A DNA stretch of 64,000 bases from Kocuria tytonicola (GCF_003687455.1 NZ_PHOA01000002.1:1-64000), one strand, 5' to 3'. Numbered from the stretch's first letter, positions 15,929 through 25,085 are shown. Made by a program: numbers and translations. The notes: generated from the letters alone by a model not told the origin.

Positions 15929-16597
15929 CTACCGGGGCCAGCACACAACGGGACCGACGTGGGGCTTCTTGATGGAGATCCCCTTGTCATTCCAGTTGCA
16001 CAGTCCTGCGATGCCGCCGGCTGCCGCGAATGCTCCGGCAACCACACCGGCGACTCCCCCACCCAAACCGGTCCAAGACATGATTGCCGCGGCCAAGGCG
16101 CTGACGCCGGCCCCAGCGGTGAGGATCTTCTGGGCCTGGCCCACTGCGTAGTTGTCCAGCCACAGCTCCACCCCCCACCAGTGCGCCTTGAACCCGCCGT
16201 GGGAGGCCTGGGCACCGACGTGGCCATCACCGTCCCGAGTTGCAGCACCGGAATCCATCGCCTGCTTCTGATCCGCGTTGGCCTGAGAGATCGCCTTCTT
16301 CACCAGCTCCACTTCGGAGGCCGGGAAATCCTGGCCCGCCGGCAGGTTCAGCGTGTATGCCCCCTGTGCGTCGACGGTGACGTAGGGGTCGTACTTGGCG
16401 ATCAGCTTCTCGTCCAACCCCTCGACGGAGGTGACGCTCGCGTTGCCGGACGCAGCGTCCGCCGACAGCGCCTGCGAGACCGCGGCCGCCGAGGCCTGCT
16501 CAGCCGGGGCTGGCTGCGCATGGGCTGCCGGCAACGAGCCCAGAGCCACCGCGGCGGCCAGGGCAATTCCTGTCGGGTAGGTGTATGCACGCTTCAT
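15929..16597 (-). CDS. Secreted Gly/Ala-rich protein, bacteriocin-like
   Basis: A 222-residue exported protein. A signal peptide (residues ~1-31) ends at AAHA before QPAPAEQ. The middle (~35-125) is acidic and helical. The C-terminal ~85 residues begin HWWGVELWLDNYAVGQAQ, continue through a long Gly/Ala-rich hydrophobic stretch (GVSALAAAIMSWTGLGGG) and end in NWNDKGISIKKPHVGPVVCWPR-like text with two Cys. That layout (leader, acidic pro-region, small hydrophobic C-terminal domain) resembles secreted bacteriocin-like or membrane-active proteins, but I cannot assign a named family. AAGGAGCG precedes the ATG at 16597. The small membrane protein downstream may be its partner. Confidence 0.55.
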   Translation of the reverse strand: MKRAYTYPTGIALAAAVALGSLPAAHAQPAPAEQASAAAVSQALSADAASGNASVTSVEGLDEKLIAKYDPYVTVDAQGAYTLNLPAGQDFPASEVELVKKAISQANADQKQAMDSGAATRDGDGHVGAQASHGGFKAHWWGVELWLDNYAVGQAQKILTAGAGVSALAAAIMSWTGLGGGVAGVVAGAFAAAGGIAGLCNWNDKGISIKKPHVGPVVCWPR

Positions 16598-16804
16598 GAC
16601 TCGCTCCTTAATGTCTCGGACCATGAGGACAATCCCAGATTGCCACTAACACCAGAAAGACCACAAGCATCCGCCACTAACAGTGTGGATATCCAGCACG
16701 CCCCCTAGTTTGTCAATAGCCAAACGACCGGACTTTTCCTCATTACCAGTAGGCTTTTATCTCATTAACCTAAACACTCTGCTTCCCGCTCTTAGTGTTC
16801 GCCG

Positions 16805-17067
16805 TCAAGGCCAGAGCCTGGTGCGGTACTCGATGTCCCATTCCGGGTGGTTGTCCCACCTGATGCAGCTCGCTCCGCCCTCAATTTCTCCAAACTGGGC
16901 CAGGGGCGCCGCCAAGGCGTTGAGCAGCTGGTCATCCTCCCAACCGAACACCGCATTACCCGCGCACAAGGACTCCTCACCTCGTCGTGAAAGCGAAAGG
17001 TGTGTCGCTCATACCCGTCTACCGGCGGGGCGTCATCCACCAGCATGACCAGCTGACGCTGCTTCAC
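16805..17067 (-). pseudogene. Frameshifted small hypothetical gene
   Basis: Two good-looking frames meet near 16978. The first encodes MLVDDAPPVDGYERHTFRF-like sequence from GTG 17067. The second encodes NAVFGWEDDQLLNALAAPL and ends WDIEYRTRLWP before a stop at 16805-16807. A 5-nt gain within GAGGTGAGGAG would explain the shift. Joined, they make about 85 residues of unknown function. Two overlapping genes, with GAGGTGAGGAG as the ribosome-binding site of a TTG start, is the alternative. Confidence 0.4.
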
Positions 17068-17239
17068 GCCTGATGCCAGCCAGCGACGTGAGCAGCGCGA
17101 ACCCCATCAGGCGGTGGGCACCACGATCACCGACGCCGCGTGGAACCACACGAACGCGTGGGTCACGTGAAGTGAGGAGCCCTCGGCGCGCGTAGGTGAG
17201 AGTCCACCAACCGGCCGGCTCTCCACGATGCTGGACATG

Positions 17240-17282
17240 AAAAACCGGGCCTGCCTTGCGTCTCCGCAGGTCAGACCCGGTT
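17240..17282 (-). terminator. Intrinsic terminator of tRNA-Asn
   Basis: On the minus strand AACCGGG...CCTGC pairs with GGCAGGCCCGGTT and is followed by a run of T. It lies 3 bp past the tRNA 3' end and is the only hairpin I saw in the window with a clear U-tract. Confidence 0.8.
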
Positions 17283-17285
17283 CGG

Positions 17286-17361
17286 TGGCTCCCCCGACTG
17301 GACTCGAACCAGTAACCCTTCGATTAACAGTCGAATGCTCTGCCAATTGAGCTACGGGGGA
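17286..17361 (-). tRNA. tRNA-Asn (GTT)
   Basis: A 76-nt cloverleaf with encoded CCA. The acceptor stem is TCCCCCG/CGGGGGA with discriminator G; the anticodon arm is TTCGA-CTGTTAA-TCGAA with anticodon GTT; the T arm is ACTGG-TTCGAGT-CCAGT. Its 3' end points towards the accessory segment at 13.4-17.1 kb, the side on which integrating elements would lie. Confidence 0.96.
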
Positions 17362-17462
17362 ATGCACATGTTGCTGCGCAACGAGACGATACTTTACAGC
17401 CCCCGCCGGGCTTCCTCAAATCGCCCGGGCGGGCGGCCCCACGCCCCGGCGGCCGGCCGGAG

Positions 17463-19466
17463 TCACACCCCCATGAGGCTGCGCCGCTGCAGCTCCAGGT
17501 CCAGCAGCTCGCGGTTGAGCTGCTGGTAGAGGTCCGGCGCGCGCTGGGCGTTGAGCCGGTTGAGGTGCGCGAGCTTGTCGGACTTCTCCCGGTTGATGTG
17601 CATCTCCACGAGCGAGGTGATGACCCCCACCGCGTAGTTGCGCATCTGCTGCTCGGTGGCCGCGGGCAGCGGCGTGACCGAGAGCTGCGCCAGGTACCCG
17701 TGCAGCGGTTCGGGCAGGTGGTTCCGCACGGCCTCCAGCCACACGCGTCCGCCCTGCACCTGCTCGCCCAGGTCCGCGCGGGCACCCACCACGGCGTCGT
17801 GCATCACCTGGTGCACCCGGTACGTCATCCCCGCGGAGTCGAAGTGCCCCCAGTAGGACAGCGGTACCAGGTCCGGAACCTGCAGCACCATCTCCAGCGC
17901 CTCGCGCTCCATGCGGGACACCGGCTCCCGGGGATCGGGAAGCTCCACGGGGCGCGGCCCCTGGGACTCCTCGGAAGTGTCACTGTGAGCGCCCGCCGGC
18001 CCCTGGGTGCCGCCCGCGGCCGCGCGCCCGGGTTCGTGACCCTGCTGCCGTGACCGGGCGCCGTCGTGCCCGGAACCGGCAGACCGGGGCCCAGGGGCAG
18101 ACCCGGCTCCGGAGCCAGCGGGACCGGAGCCGCCGCGCTGCGCGGACTTCGCCGCCGCGCTCACCGCGCGCATCACCTCGTCCGTCTCGATGCCGAGCCA
18201 CCCGGAGAGCTCCCGGGCGTAGGCCGGGCGCAGGGAGGGGTCGCGGATCTGAGCCACGATGGGCGCGCACGCCCGCATGGCTCGCAGCCGCCCCTCCAGG
18301 CTGTTGACGTCGTGCTCCTTGATGGTGGCCCGCAGCGCGAACTCGAACAGCGGGGTGCGGGTCTCCACGAGGTCCCGCACGGCCACATCCCCGCGGGCCA
18401 GGCGGAGGTCGCACGGGTCCATGCCGTGCGGCTCCACGGCCACGTAGGTCTGGGCCACGAAGCGCTGGTCCTCCTGGAAGGCGCGCAGGGCGGCCTTCTG
18501 CCCGGCGGCGTCGCCGTCGAAGGTGAAGACCACTTCACCCCCGGCGGAGTCGTCGGAGAGGAAGCGGCGCACGATCTTGATGTGCTCGGGGCCGAACGCC
18601 GTGCCGCACGTGGCCACCGCGGTGGGAATCCCGGCCAGGTGGCACGCCATGACATCCGTGTAGCCCTCCACCACCACCACCTGCTTGGTCTTGGCGATGG
18701 GCCGCTTGGCCAGGTCGATGCCGTAGAGCACCTGGGACTTCTTGTAGAGCTGGGTCTCGGGGGTGTTGAGGTACTTGGGGCCCTGATCGTCCTCGTAGAG
18801 CTTGCGCGCCCCGAAGCCGATCACCTCCCCGGCCACCGCGCGGATGGGCCAGATGAGCCGGCCGCGGAAGCGGTCGTAGAGTCCGCGGTTGCCCTCCGAG
18901 AACATGCCGGTGAGCTTGAGCTCCTGGTCCGTGAACCCCAGGTTGCGCAGGTGGTGCAGCAGGTGGGACCAGCCCTGGGGTGCGTAGCCGATGCCGTAGG
19001 TGCGGGCGGCGGCGTGGTCGAAGCCCCGCTCCCCCAGGAACTTCTGGGCGGCGGCGGCCTGACGGGTGTAGAGGTTGCGCTGGAAGAACTCGGCGGCCAC
19101 CTTGTGGGCGTCCAGCAGACGCTGGCGGCGGCCCACCTCCTCGCGGTTGGGCGCACCGCCCTGCTCGTAGTGCAGCTCGTAGCCGATCCGTGCGGCCAGC
19201 CGCTCCACGGTCTCCGTGAACGGGGTGTGGTCCATCTCCATGAGGAACGCGATGACGTCCCCGGACTCGTCGCAGCCGAAGCAGTGGTACGTGCCCATCT
19301 GCGGGCGAACGTGGAAGGACGGCGAGCGCTCGTCGTGGAACGGGCAGAGCCCCTTGTACGAACCGATCCCCGCGGGCTTCAGGGTGACGTACTGCTCCAC
19401 GACCTCGCGGATGTCCGTGCGCGCACGAACCTCGTCGATGTCTTCACGCTTGATCAGTCCGGCCAC
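17463..19466 (-). CDS. dnaG: DNA primase
   Basis: A 667-residue DnaG that makes RNA primers at the replication fork. The N-terminal CHC2 zinc finger has C41, H44, C62 and C65 (LCPFHD and HCFGCDESGD). The catalytic core contains the RNAP-basic motif region VIGFGARKL and the Toprim domain VVVEGYTDVMACHLAG, with the acidic DGDAAGQKAA. After ~residue 430 comes a Gly/Ser-rich linker (about 450-510), then a C-terminal helicase-binding domain. It is the last protein gene of the TPR-dusB-dgt-dnaG run; 68 bp separate it from dgt. Confidence 0.97.
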   Translation of the reverse strand: MAGLIKREDIDEVRARTDIREVVEQYVTLKPAGIGSYKGLCPFHDERSPSFHVRPQMGTYHCFGCDESGDVIAFLMEMDHTPFTETVERLAARIGYELHYEQGGAPNREEVGRRQRLLDAHKVAAEFFQRNLYTRQAAAAQKFLGERGFDHAAARTYGIGYAPQGWSHLLHHLRNLGFTDQELKLTGMFSEGNRGLYDRFRGRLIWPIRAVAGEVIGFGARKLYEDDQGPKYLNTPETQLYKKSQVLYGIDLAKRPIAKTKQVVVVEGYTDVMACHLAGIPTAVATCGTAFGPEHIKIVRRFLSDDSAGGEVVFTFDGDAAGQKAALRAFQEDQRFVAQTYVAVEPHGMDPCDLRLARGDVAVRDLVETRTPLFEFALRATIKEHDVNSLEGRLRAMRACAPIVAQIRDPSLRPAYARELSGWLGIETDEVMRAVSAAAKSAQRGGSGPAGSGAGSAPGPRSAGSGHDGARSRQQGHEPGRAAAGGTQGPAGAHSDTSEESQGPRPVELPDPREPVSRMEREALEMVLQVPDLVPLSYWGHFDSAGMTYRVHQVMHDAVVGARADLGEQVQGGRVWLEAVRNHLPEPLHGYLAQLSVTPLPAATEQQMRNYAVGVITSLVEMHINREKSDKLAHLNRLNAQRAPDLYQQLNRELLDLELQRRSLMGV

Positions 19467-19534
19467 TGGGCCAGTTTAGGCACCCCGTCAAACCGGTACG
19501 ACGCCGCTCGGGCGGGTGTGCAGGGCGCCCCACC

Positions 19535-20854
19535 TCACCACAGCGGCTTGTCCCCGGTGCGCCAATTGGTGCCCCGGATGCGGTCGTGCAGTGCCACGGC
19601 CGAGTGGTCCGTGAGGCACGCGATCTGGTCCACCACGAGCCGCAGCCGAGCGGCCTCCGCGCCGGGCCCGTCCCCCAGTTCCCGCCATTCCGCGGCGAAC
19701 TCGGTGGCCAGGAACCGCCCGTCCGTCTCCATGAGGGCCTCCACCAGGATGGTGAGGATCTCGTGCTGGTTCTCGTACAGGGGCAGGGCGTCCCGCACGG
19801 TCATCACGAACGCCGTGGCAATGCCCTTGAGCACGCCGATCTCCAGCTGGGTCTCCCACGGGACCACGAGCGAGGCCCGGTAGCGGGTGAGCCGGTCGTC
19901 CCCGGCCACGTCCCGGGTGGCCACCACCGCGGACATCGCGAAGCGACCGATCAGTTGACTCGTCATGTTCTTGAGCCGCGCGAGGTCCGCGCGGGTGCCG
20001 TTCATGCGCGGCACCCAGGCGGTGGTTGCCTCCAGGCGGACCAGGGCGGCGTCGAGCTCCGCGTCCGTGGCCTGGGGCAGGTACCAGCCGCGCGTGCACT
20101 CGATGACCCGCCCGCGCTGGGTGGGCTCCGCGAGCAGCTCCAGCTGCAGGGCGTGGGCGGCCACGGCGTCCTCCACGTCGTGCACGCTGTAGGAGATGTC
20201 GTCCGCGAGGTCCATCACCTGGGCCTCCAGGCACTTGCGGCCCTGCACCGCGCCCTCGCGGAACCACTCGAACACCGGGAGGTCGTCCTGGTACGCGCCG
20301 AACTTGCGGTTGGGGCGCCCGTCCGCGCGGGGCGGGGCGTCCGCGGCGGACCACGGGTACTTGCACGTGGCGTCCAGCGTGGCGCGCGTGAGGTTGAGCC
20401 CGGCGGGCTCCCCCGAGGGCGTCATGATCTTGGGTTCCAGGCGCACGAGCAGCCGCAGGGTCTGGGCGTTGCCCTCGAAGCCCCCGATGCCCCGCGTGAG
20501 CTGGGCGAGCACCGTCTCCCCGTTGTGCCCGAACGGCGGGTGGCCGAGGTCGTGGGAGAGGCACGCGGCGTCCACCACGTCCGGGTCGCAGCCCAGCGCC
20601 TTGCCGAGTTCCCGCCCGATCTGCGCGACCTCCAGGGAGTGCGTGAGGCGGTTGCGCACGAAGTCCGAGGTCTGCGGGTCCACCACCTGGGTCTTGGCCG
20701 CGAGCCGGCGCAGCGCGGAGCTGTGCAGCACACGCGCGCGGTCCCGCTCGAAGTGGCTGCGGTGGCGGTTGTGGTGGTCCTCGGTGACGAAGCGCTCGGT
20801 GTCCGCGGGCGTGTAGCCGGGAGACAGGGACTCCAGCCGGTCGGGGGTGTGCAC
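19535..20854 (-). CDS. dgt: dGTP triphosphohydrolase
   Basis: A 439-residue HD-domain enzyme that hydrolyses dGTP (and often other dNTPs) to deoxynucleoside and triphosphate. The N-terminal RRLAAKTQV and the metal-binding HD set RLTHSLEVAQIGREL...SHDLGHPPFGHNGE are intact, with later DLADDISYSVHDVEDA. The GTG start at 20854 follows GGGAGG by 9 nt and lies 5 bp after the dusB stop. The dusB-dgt-dnaG order is common in actinobacteria. Confidence 0.95.
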   Translation of the reverse strand: MHTPDRLESLSPGYTPADTERFVTEDHHNRHRSHFERDRARVLHSSALRRLAAKTQVVDPQTSDFVRNRLTHSLEVAQIGRELGKALGCDPDVVDAACLSHDLGHPPFGHNGETVLAQLTRGIGGFEGNAQTLRLLVRLEPKIMTPSGEPAGLNLTRATLDATCKYPWSAADAPPRADGRPNRKFGAYQDDLPVFEWFREGAVQGRKCLEAQVMDLADDISYSVHDVEDAVAAHALQLELLAEPTQRGRVIECTRGWYLPQATDAELDAALVRLEATTAWVPRMNGTRADLARLKNMTSQLIGRFAMSAVVATRDVAGDDRLTRYRASLVVPWETQLEIGVLKGIATAFVMTVRDALPLYENQHEILTILVEALMETDGRFLATEFAAEWRELGDGPGAEAARLRLVVDQIACLTDHSAVALHDRIRGTNWRTGDKPLW

Positions 20855-20859
20855 GGCGC

Positions 20860-22050
20860 TCAGCCTCCCGAGACGTCGAGCTCGGCGGCCGCGAGACCCA
20901 GCCGTTCGGCGTCGCCCAGGATCCGCGAGGACAGCCAGCCGTCCGGCAGGTGCGGCTTCTTGGGCGAGCCCGCGCGGCCGCGGGGTCCCTCCACGTCCGC
21001 ACCCGGGTAGGGCGCGTCCAGGTCCAGCTGGTCCAGCAGCTCGCGCAGCGCGGCGAGAGCGGGCACCTGCGCCATCTTCGCGCGCAGCTCCCCGCCCACG
21101 GGGTAGCCCTTGAAGTACCAGGACACGTGCTTGCGGATCTCGCGGCAGCCCTTGGCCTCGTCCCCGAACTCCTCCGTGAGCAGCTCGGCGTGGCGGTAGA
21201 CGGTCTCCGCGACCTTGCGCACGCCCGGCCGGAACCGGCGCGGGCTGCCCTCGAACGCGGCCTGCAGGTCCCCGAACAGCCACGGGCGGCCCTGGCAGCC
21301 GCGACCGACGACGACGCCGTCCACTCCCGTGTGCTCCACCATGGCCACCGCGTCCTCGGCGGAGAAGATGTCCCCGTTGCCGAGCACGGGGAGGTCCGGC
21401 AGGGCCTCCCGCAGCCGGGCGATGGCGTCCCAGTTCGCGGTGCCCGAGTAGTGCTGCTCCAGGGTGCGCCCGTGCAGGGCCACCGCGGCCACGCCCTCGT
21501 CGCGCGCCATGCGCCCGGCGTCCAGGTAGGTCTGGTGCTCGTCGTCGATGCCGATGCGCATCTTCACCGTCACCGGGATGTCCGCAACGGACGCCTCGCG
21601 CACCGCCGTGCTCACGATCGCGCGGAACAGGTCCGTCTTCCACGGCAGGGCGGAGCCGCCGCCGCGCTTGGTGACCTTGGGCACGGGGCAACCGAAGTTG
21701 AGGTCGATGTGGTCCGCGCGGTCCTCCTCCGCGACCATCCGCACGGCCTTGCCCACGTTCACGGCGTCCACGCCGTAGATCTGGATGGAGCGCGGGGTCT
21801 CGTCCGGGTCGTGGTGGATGATCCGCAGGGACTCCGGCCGCCGCTCCACCAGGGCGCGCGCCGTGACCATCTCGGTCACGTACAGTCCCCCGCCGTACTC
21901 GCGGCACAGTTTGCGGAAGGACTTGTTGGTCACCCCGGCCATGGGTGCCAGCACCACGGGGACGTCGATGGTCAACGGCCCCAGGTGCAGCGGCTTCAGG
22001 TTCAGCACGGCCGGTTCGCGGTCCATGGTCTCAGTCGTCTCGGTGCTCAT
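20860..22050 (-). CDS. dusB: tRNA-dihydrouridine synthase
   Basis: A 396-residue FMN-dependent Dus enzyme that reduces uridines in the tRNA D-loop. It shows the TIM-barrel start VVLAPMAGVTNKSFR, the active-site DLNFGCPVPKVT with the catalytic Cys, RGGGSAL, VKMRIG, ALHGRT and the FMN phosphate site GNGDI and GVVVGRGCQGRPW. The tail after ~residue 335 is the C-terminal tRNA-binding helical domain. The symbol follows common usage for the actinobacterial single Dus. It starts 14 bp after the TPR gene's stop. Confidence 0.93.
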   Translation of the reverse strand: MSTETTETMDREPAVLNLKPLHLGPLTIDVPVVLAPMAGVTNKSFRKLCREYGGGLYVTEMVTARALVERRPESLRIIHHDPDETPRSIQIYGVDAVNVGKAVRMVAEEDRADHIDLNFGCPVPKVTKRGGGSALPWKTDLFRAIVSTAVREASVADIPVTVKMRIGIDDEHQTYLDAGRMARDEGVAAVALHGRTLEQHYSGTANWDAIARLREALPDLPVLGNGDIFSAEDAVAMVEHTGVDGVVVGRGCQGRPWLFGDLQAAFEGSPRRFRPGVRKVAETVYRHAELLTEEFGDEAKGCREIRKHVSWYFKGYPVGGELRAKMAQVPALAALRELLDQLDLDAPYPGADVEGPRGRAGSPKKPHLPDGWLSSRILGDAERLGLAAAELDVSGG

Positions 22051-22064
22051 CGCCTGACATTGTC

Positions 22065-22889
22065 TCACCTGCGGCCGACGGCGCTCCCGTCCTCCGCGCG
22101 CGCGGCACCCGCCGCGATCTGCTCCAGGCGCACCGCGAGCTTGAACGCGCGGATCTGCTCGTCCCGGCGGCCCAGGGTCTTGCACACCGCCCCGAGCTCC
22201 CGCAGGCAGGCCACCCACTCGTCCGTGTGCGCCTCGGGGTCCGGCAGTGCCGAGTACAGGTTCGAGGCGTTCTCCAGGGCGTGCGCGGCGTCGGCCCAGG
22301 CCATCCGGTCCCGTGCGAGCGCGGCAAGTCCCTGCCAGCACAGGATCTGCCCGGCGGCGTCCCGGCGGGTCTCGCACCCGCTGAGCACTGCCTCGTAGTG
22401 CTCCTCCGCGAGCTTGCGCCGCCCGGCCGCCTGCGCCGCCGTGGCCAGGTGGGAGGTCCAGCGCAGGTCCTCGCGGGTCACGAACCCGGTGCTGCCCGCG
22501 TGGGCCGGCCGGTCGGGATCCACCCCGGCCACCTCGGCGCCCTCCTGGAAAACCCGGTACGCGTCCCATGGGCGTCCCAGGGCGAGCAGCACGTCCCCGA
22601 GCTCCTCCAGGCACCGCACCCGCCCGCGCACGGAACGCGCGGTGCGCTCCGCGCGGCGGTACTGCACGGCGCCGATCCGGTAGTGGTGCTCGGCGTTGGT
22701 GAGATTCCCCGCGTCCCGTTCCAGATCCCCCAGCGACGACGCCGCGTCACCCGCCGCGCACCACGCGTCACCCAGGCGGGCGGTGCGCAGGGCGTCCTCG
22801 AACAGCGTCCGGGCCTCGACGAGGTCCCCGCGCTCACGAGCGGCGGCGGCGCGCTTGAGCCGACGGGCGGAGGTCTGCGCTGCGAACAT
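22065..22889 (-). CDS. TPR-repeat protein of unknown function
   Basis: A 274-residue, Arg/Ala-rich soluble protein made of tandem helix pairs, for example GDLVEARTLFEDALRTA, GNLTNAEHHYRIGAVQYRRA and GRRKLAEEHYEAVLSGCE, the 34-residue TPR pattern. TPR proteins bind other proteins; no enzyme domain is present. It is the first gene of the run into dusB, dgt and dnaG, with 14 bp to dusB. The start at ATG 22889 precedes the first repeat, so the frame looks complete. Confidence 0.7.
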   Translation of the reverse strand: MFAAQTSARRLKRAAAARERGDLVEARTLFEDALRTARLGDAWCAAGDAASSLGDLERDAGNLTNAEHHYRIGAVQYRRAERTARSVRGRVRCLEELGDVLLALGRPWDAYRVFQEGAEVAGVDPDRPAHAGSTGFVTREDLRWTSHLATAAQAAGRRKLAEEHYEAVLSGCETRRDAAGQILCWQGLAALARDRMAWADAAHALENASNLYSALPDPEAHTDEWVACLRELGAVCKTLGRRDEQIRAFKLAVRLEQIAAGAARAEDGSAVGRR

Positions 22890-22978
22890 GCTGGACTCCT
22901 GGAACGGTGCTGTCTACTGGCGGGCGGGCCGACCGGGAAATCTTGTCCAAGGAAGCGTATTGCCCGCACATCGGTGCC

Positions 22979-23560
22979 CTAAGATCCTAGCGCCGCCGCG
23001 GAATTTCGGGCCTGGGCAACCGGGTCAGCGGTGGAGTCGAGACGAATGGTCAGGGCGTCGAGGAGTATGCCGTTGACCAGATGGTGCAGGCGCAGGACTG
23101 CATCCCGCCCACCTGGCAGTCCACGCGAGTTGTGGAATTCGACGTCCGCCTCGAAACCCGCACGCAGGAATGCGCCCAGGGGTTCTGCGACCTCTGGGTT
23201 TCGGGCAGCTTCGAGACGTAGCTCAATCAGTGCACGCGCAAGGACAGGACGGGCCAGAAGCCGCTCCACCACATAGCCCGCATAGGCCGGTCCCGCCTCG
23301 GCAGCATCGAGGGAAGCGAGTTCTTCGAGCCGCCGCGAATCCGGAGCAAGTACCGCGAAAATTCTCTGCGCCATCCCTTCAAGCAAGTCGGAGCGAGTCC
23401 CGAAGTAGTTCGCGCAGGTTCCCGTCGGCACTCCGGCCTCAGCATCGACAGCACGGTGTGTCACTGCCCGCGCACCGTCCCGGCCAAGCAGCTGGAGCGC
23501 AGCGTCAGCGACAGCTGTACGACGGGAGGGGTTGGCGACCATGCCCGAAATCTTACGCAT
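22979..23560 (-). CDS. TetR-family transcriptional regulator
   Basis: A 193-residue repressor. The N-terminal helix-turn-helix is visible as AVADAALQLLGRDGARAVTHRAVD followed by the recognition part AGVPTGTCANYFGTRSDLLEG; the rest is an all-helical ligand-binding domain. ATG 23560 is taken as the start, with ATG 23542 as alternative. It diverges from the DHFR-like reductase gene across 58 bp, so it probably controls that gene and itself. The base composition is lower in GC than the housekeeping genes beside it, consistent with transfer. Confidence 0.8.
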   Translation of the reverse strand: MRKISGMVANPSRRTAVADAALQLLGRDGARAVTHRAVDAEAGVPTGTCANYFGTRSDLLEGMAQRIFAVLAPDSRRLEELASLDAAEAGPAYAGYVVERLLARPVLARALIELRLEAARNPEVAEPLGAFLRAGFEADVEFHNSRGLPGGRDAVLRLHHLVNGILLDALTIRLDSTADPVAQARNSAAALGS

Positions 23561-23618
23561 GACTGCCCAATGTGTGCTTTAGTGAGCAACCAGTACATCT
23601 GTAGTGATTGGAGACACC

Positions 23619-24257
23619 GTGCGAGACCTCGTGTACTACGTTGCCACTTCCATTGACGGCTACATCGCCGCCAGCGACGGCGCTTTCACCGCCTTTCCGC
23701 AGGATCCGGCCACTCTCAGGGCGCTATTCACCCGATACCCCGAGACCTGCCCTGCCCACGCAAGAGCCGCCCTGGGCATTACCGAGCCGCCCCGTCGATT
23801 CGACACCGTGATCATGGGGTACAAGACGTATGAACCCGCTCTGGCTGTTGACCTGCCGGGCGGCGCGTATCCGCACCTTCATCAGGTTGTGGCCACGCAT
23901 CGCCACCTGCCTGAGGCACTGGGCTTGACGACCATCAGCGGTGATCTGACAACGCAGGTCACCAACCTCAAGGCAGGCGCTGGACGCGACATCTGGTTGT
24001 GCGGTGGTGCGCATCTCGCCGCGCAGCTGATGGACCTCATTGATGAGATTCAGGTCAAGGTGAATCCGGTCATTCTCGGGGACGGGATACCTCTGCTGCC
24101 CAGCGCAGACGCACCACGCCCCTTTTGCCTGACTGCCATGGAAGAGCTGCCCGGAGAAGTGGCACTCCTGACCTACCGGCTTCGCCGGGATACCACGTCT
24201 CAGCGGGCTCAGCTAGGGCGTGTTTCCCAAACCCTCAGTCTGCGTCGGCAAGGGTGA
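23619..24257 (+). CDS. Dihydrofolate-reductase/RibD-C-like reductase, 3' end replaced by IS
   Basis: A 212-residue protein of the DHFR-like RibD C-terminal family: DLVYYVATSIDGYIAASDG at the N-terminus, VIMGYKTYEPAL, and a Rossmann-like DIWLCGGAHLAAQLMDLIDEI, then VNPVILGDGIPLL. Members reduce small molecules with NAD(P)H, and many are stand-alone proteins of unknown substrate. I start at GTG 23619 behind GGAGA. The last ~14 codons (from about 24216) read into the left end of an IS5-type remnant, so the native C-terminus has been replaced; the folded core looks complete. It diverges from the TetR gene. Confidence 0.75.
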   Translation: MRDLVYYVATSIDGYIAASDGAFTAFPQDPATLRALFTRYPETCPAHARAALGITEPPRRFDTVIMGYKTYEPALAVDLPGGAYPHLHQVVATHRHLPEALGLTTISGDLTTQVTNLKAGAGRDIWLCGGAHLAAQLMDLIDEIQVKVNPVILGDGIPLLPSADAPRPFCLTAMEELPGEVALLTYRLRRDTTSQRAQLGRVSQTLSLRRQG

Positions 24258-24975
24258 TCGCGTGTCGCGGTTGCAAACGCTCTCGGATGCCGAGTGGGAC
24301 TTGATCGAGGACTTCATGCCGTCTTCGGACGGGCGGCGGGGTCGTCGGTTCTCGGATCACCGGTTGGTGGTCGAGGGGATCATCTACCGCTACCGGACCG
24401 GCTTCGCGTGGCGGGACCTGCCTGCGGAGTTCGGTGCGTGGCAGACGGTGCGGAAGCGACACCGCCGCTTCGCGGGCGACGGGGCCTGGGACAAGGTCCC
24501 GACGGCCTTGTTGACCAGGGCAGACGCTAGGGGCGAGATCGATTGGGATGTTGCGGTCGACTCCACCATTGCGCGCCCACCAGCACGCGACGAACACTAG
24601 GCGCCTCGCGGGGGCTCCATCGAATTACGTGATGCAGATGCTCGAGCCGGCGGATCATGCGATCGGACGATTGCGCGGCGGACTGTCGACGAAGGTCCAT
24701 CAGTTGTGCGACGGCAACGGACGTCCCATCGGCATCGCGGTTGGGCCGGGGCAAGGCAGCGACTCGAAGATGTTCCCGTACCTGCTCGCTGCGGTTCGGG
24801 TTCCGCGCGAAGGGGCGGGGCGTCCTCGCACCACCCCTGATGCGGTGTTGGCAGACAAGGCGTACTCCTCGGGAGCTCACCGGACTCTGCTGCGCAGTCG
24901 AGGGATCACAGCCGTGATCGCTGAACCGCGGGACCAGCAGGCGAACCGGAAACGGCTTGGTTCTCGTGGCGGGTG
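24217..24975 (+). mobile_element. IS5-type insertion sequence, truncated
   Basis: The left end appears to lie where the DHFR-like gene loses homology (around GGGCGTGTTTCCCAAA). The transposase homology ends abruptly at GSRGG, about 24975, where a full element would continue through the last third of the DDE domain. No matching right inverted repeat is present before the next IS at 25052. It is a dead remnant. Confidence 0.7.
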
Positions 24976-25018
24976 CCCCCCGTTACCTTTTTCGTGGCGC
25001 CTTCCTCCGGGAGGATGA
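24262..25018 (+). pseudogene. IS5-family transposase, frameshifted and truncated
   Basis: The first frame (from GTG 24262) gives the N-terminal domain (SDAEWDLIEDFMP, YRYRTGFAWRDLPAEFG, VAVDST). The second frame, shifted by one base, resumes at LRAHQHATNTRR and carries GRLRGGLSTKVHQL and VLADKAYSSGAHR. The shift falls at ATTGCGCGCC near 24571. Some IS5-group elements use programmed frameshifting, but no slippery run is present here and the 3' third, with the final catalytic Glu, is gone. It is non-functional. Confidence 0.75.
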
Positions 25019-25085
25019 GGGCGTAGGTAGCCAGCCGGTCCCGGCATGATTGGGGCTGCCGCACGAACAGGTGACAGTTGGGGTG

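Noticed and set aside
17100-17300. Duplicate of the tRNA-Asn 3' end marking an attachment site
   Set aside because: I searched the adjacent 11-17 kb by eye and saw no second copy; the inverted repeat beside the tRNA is its terminator.
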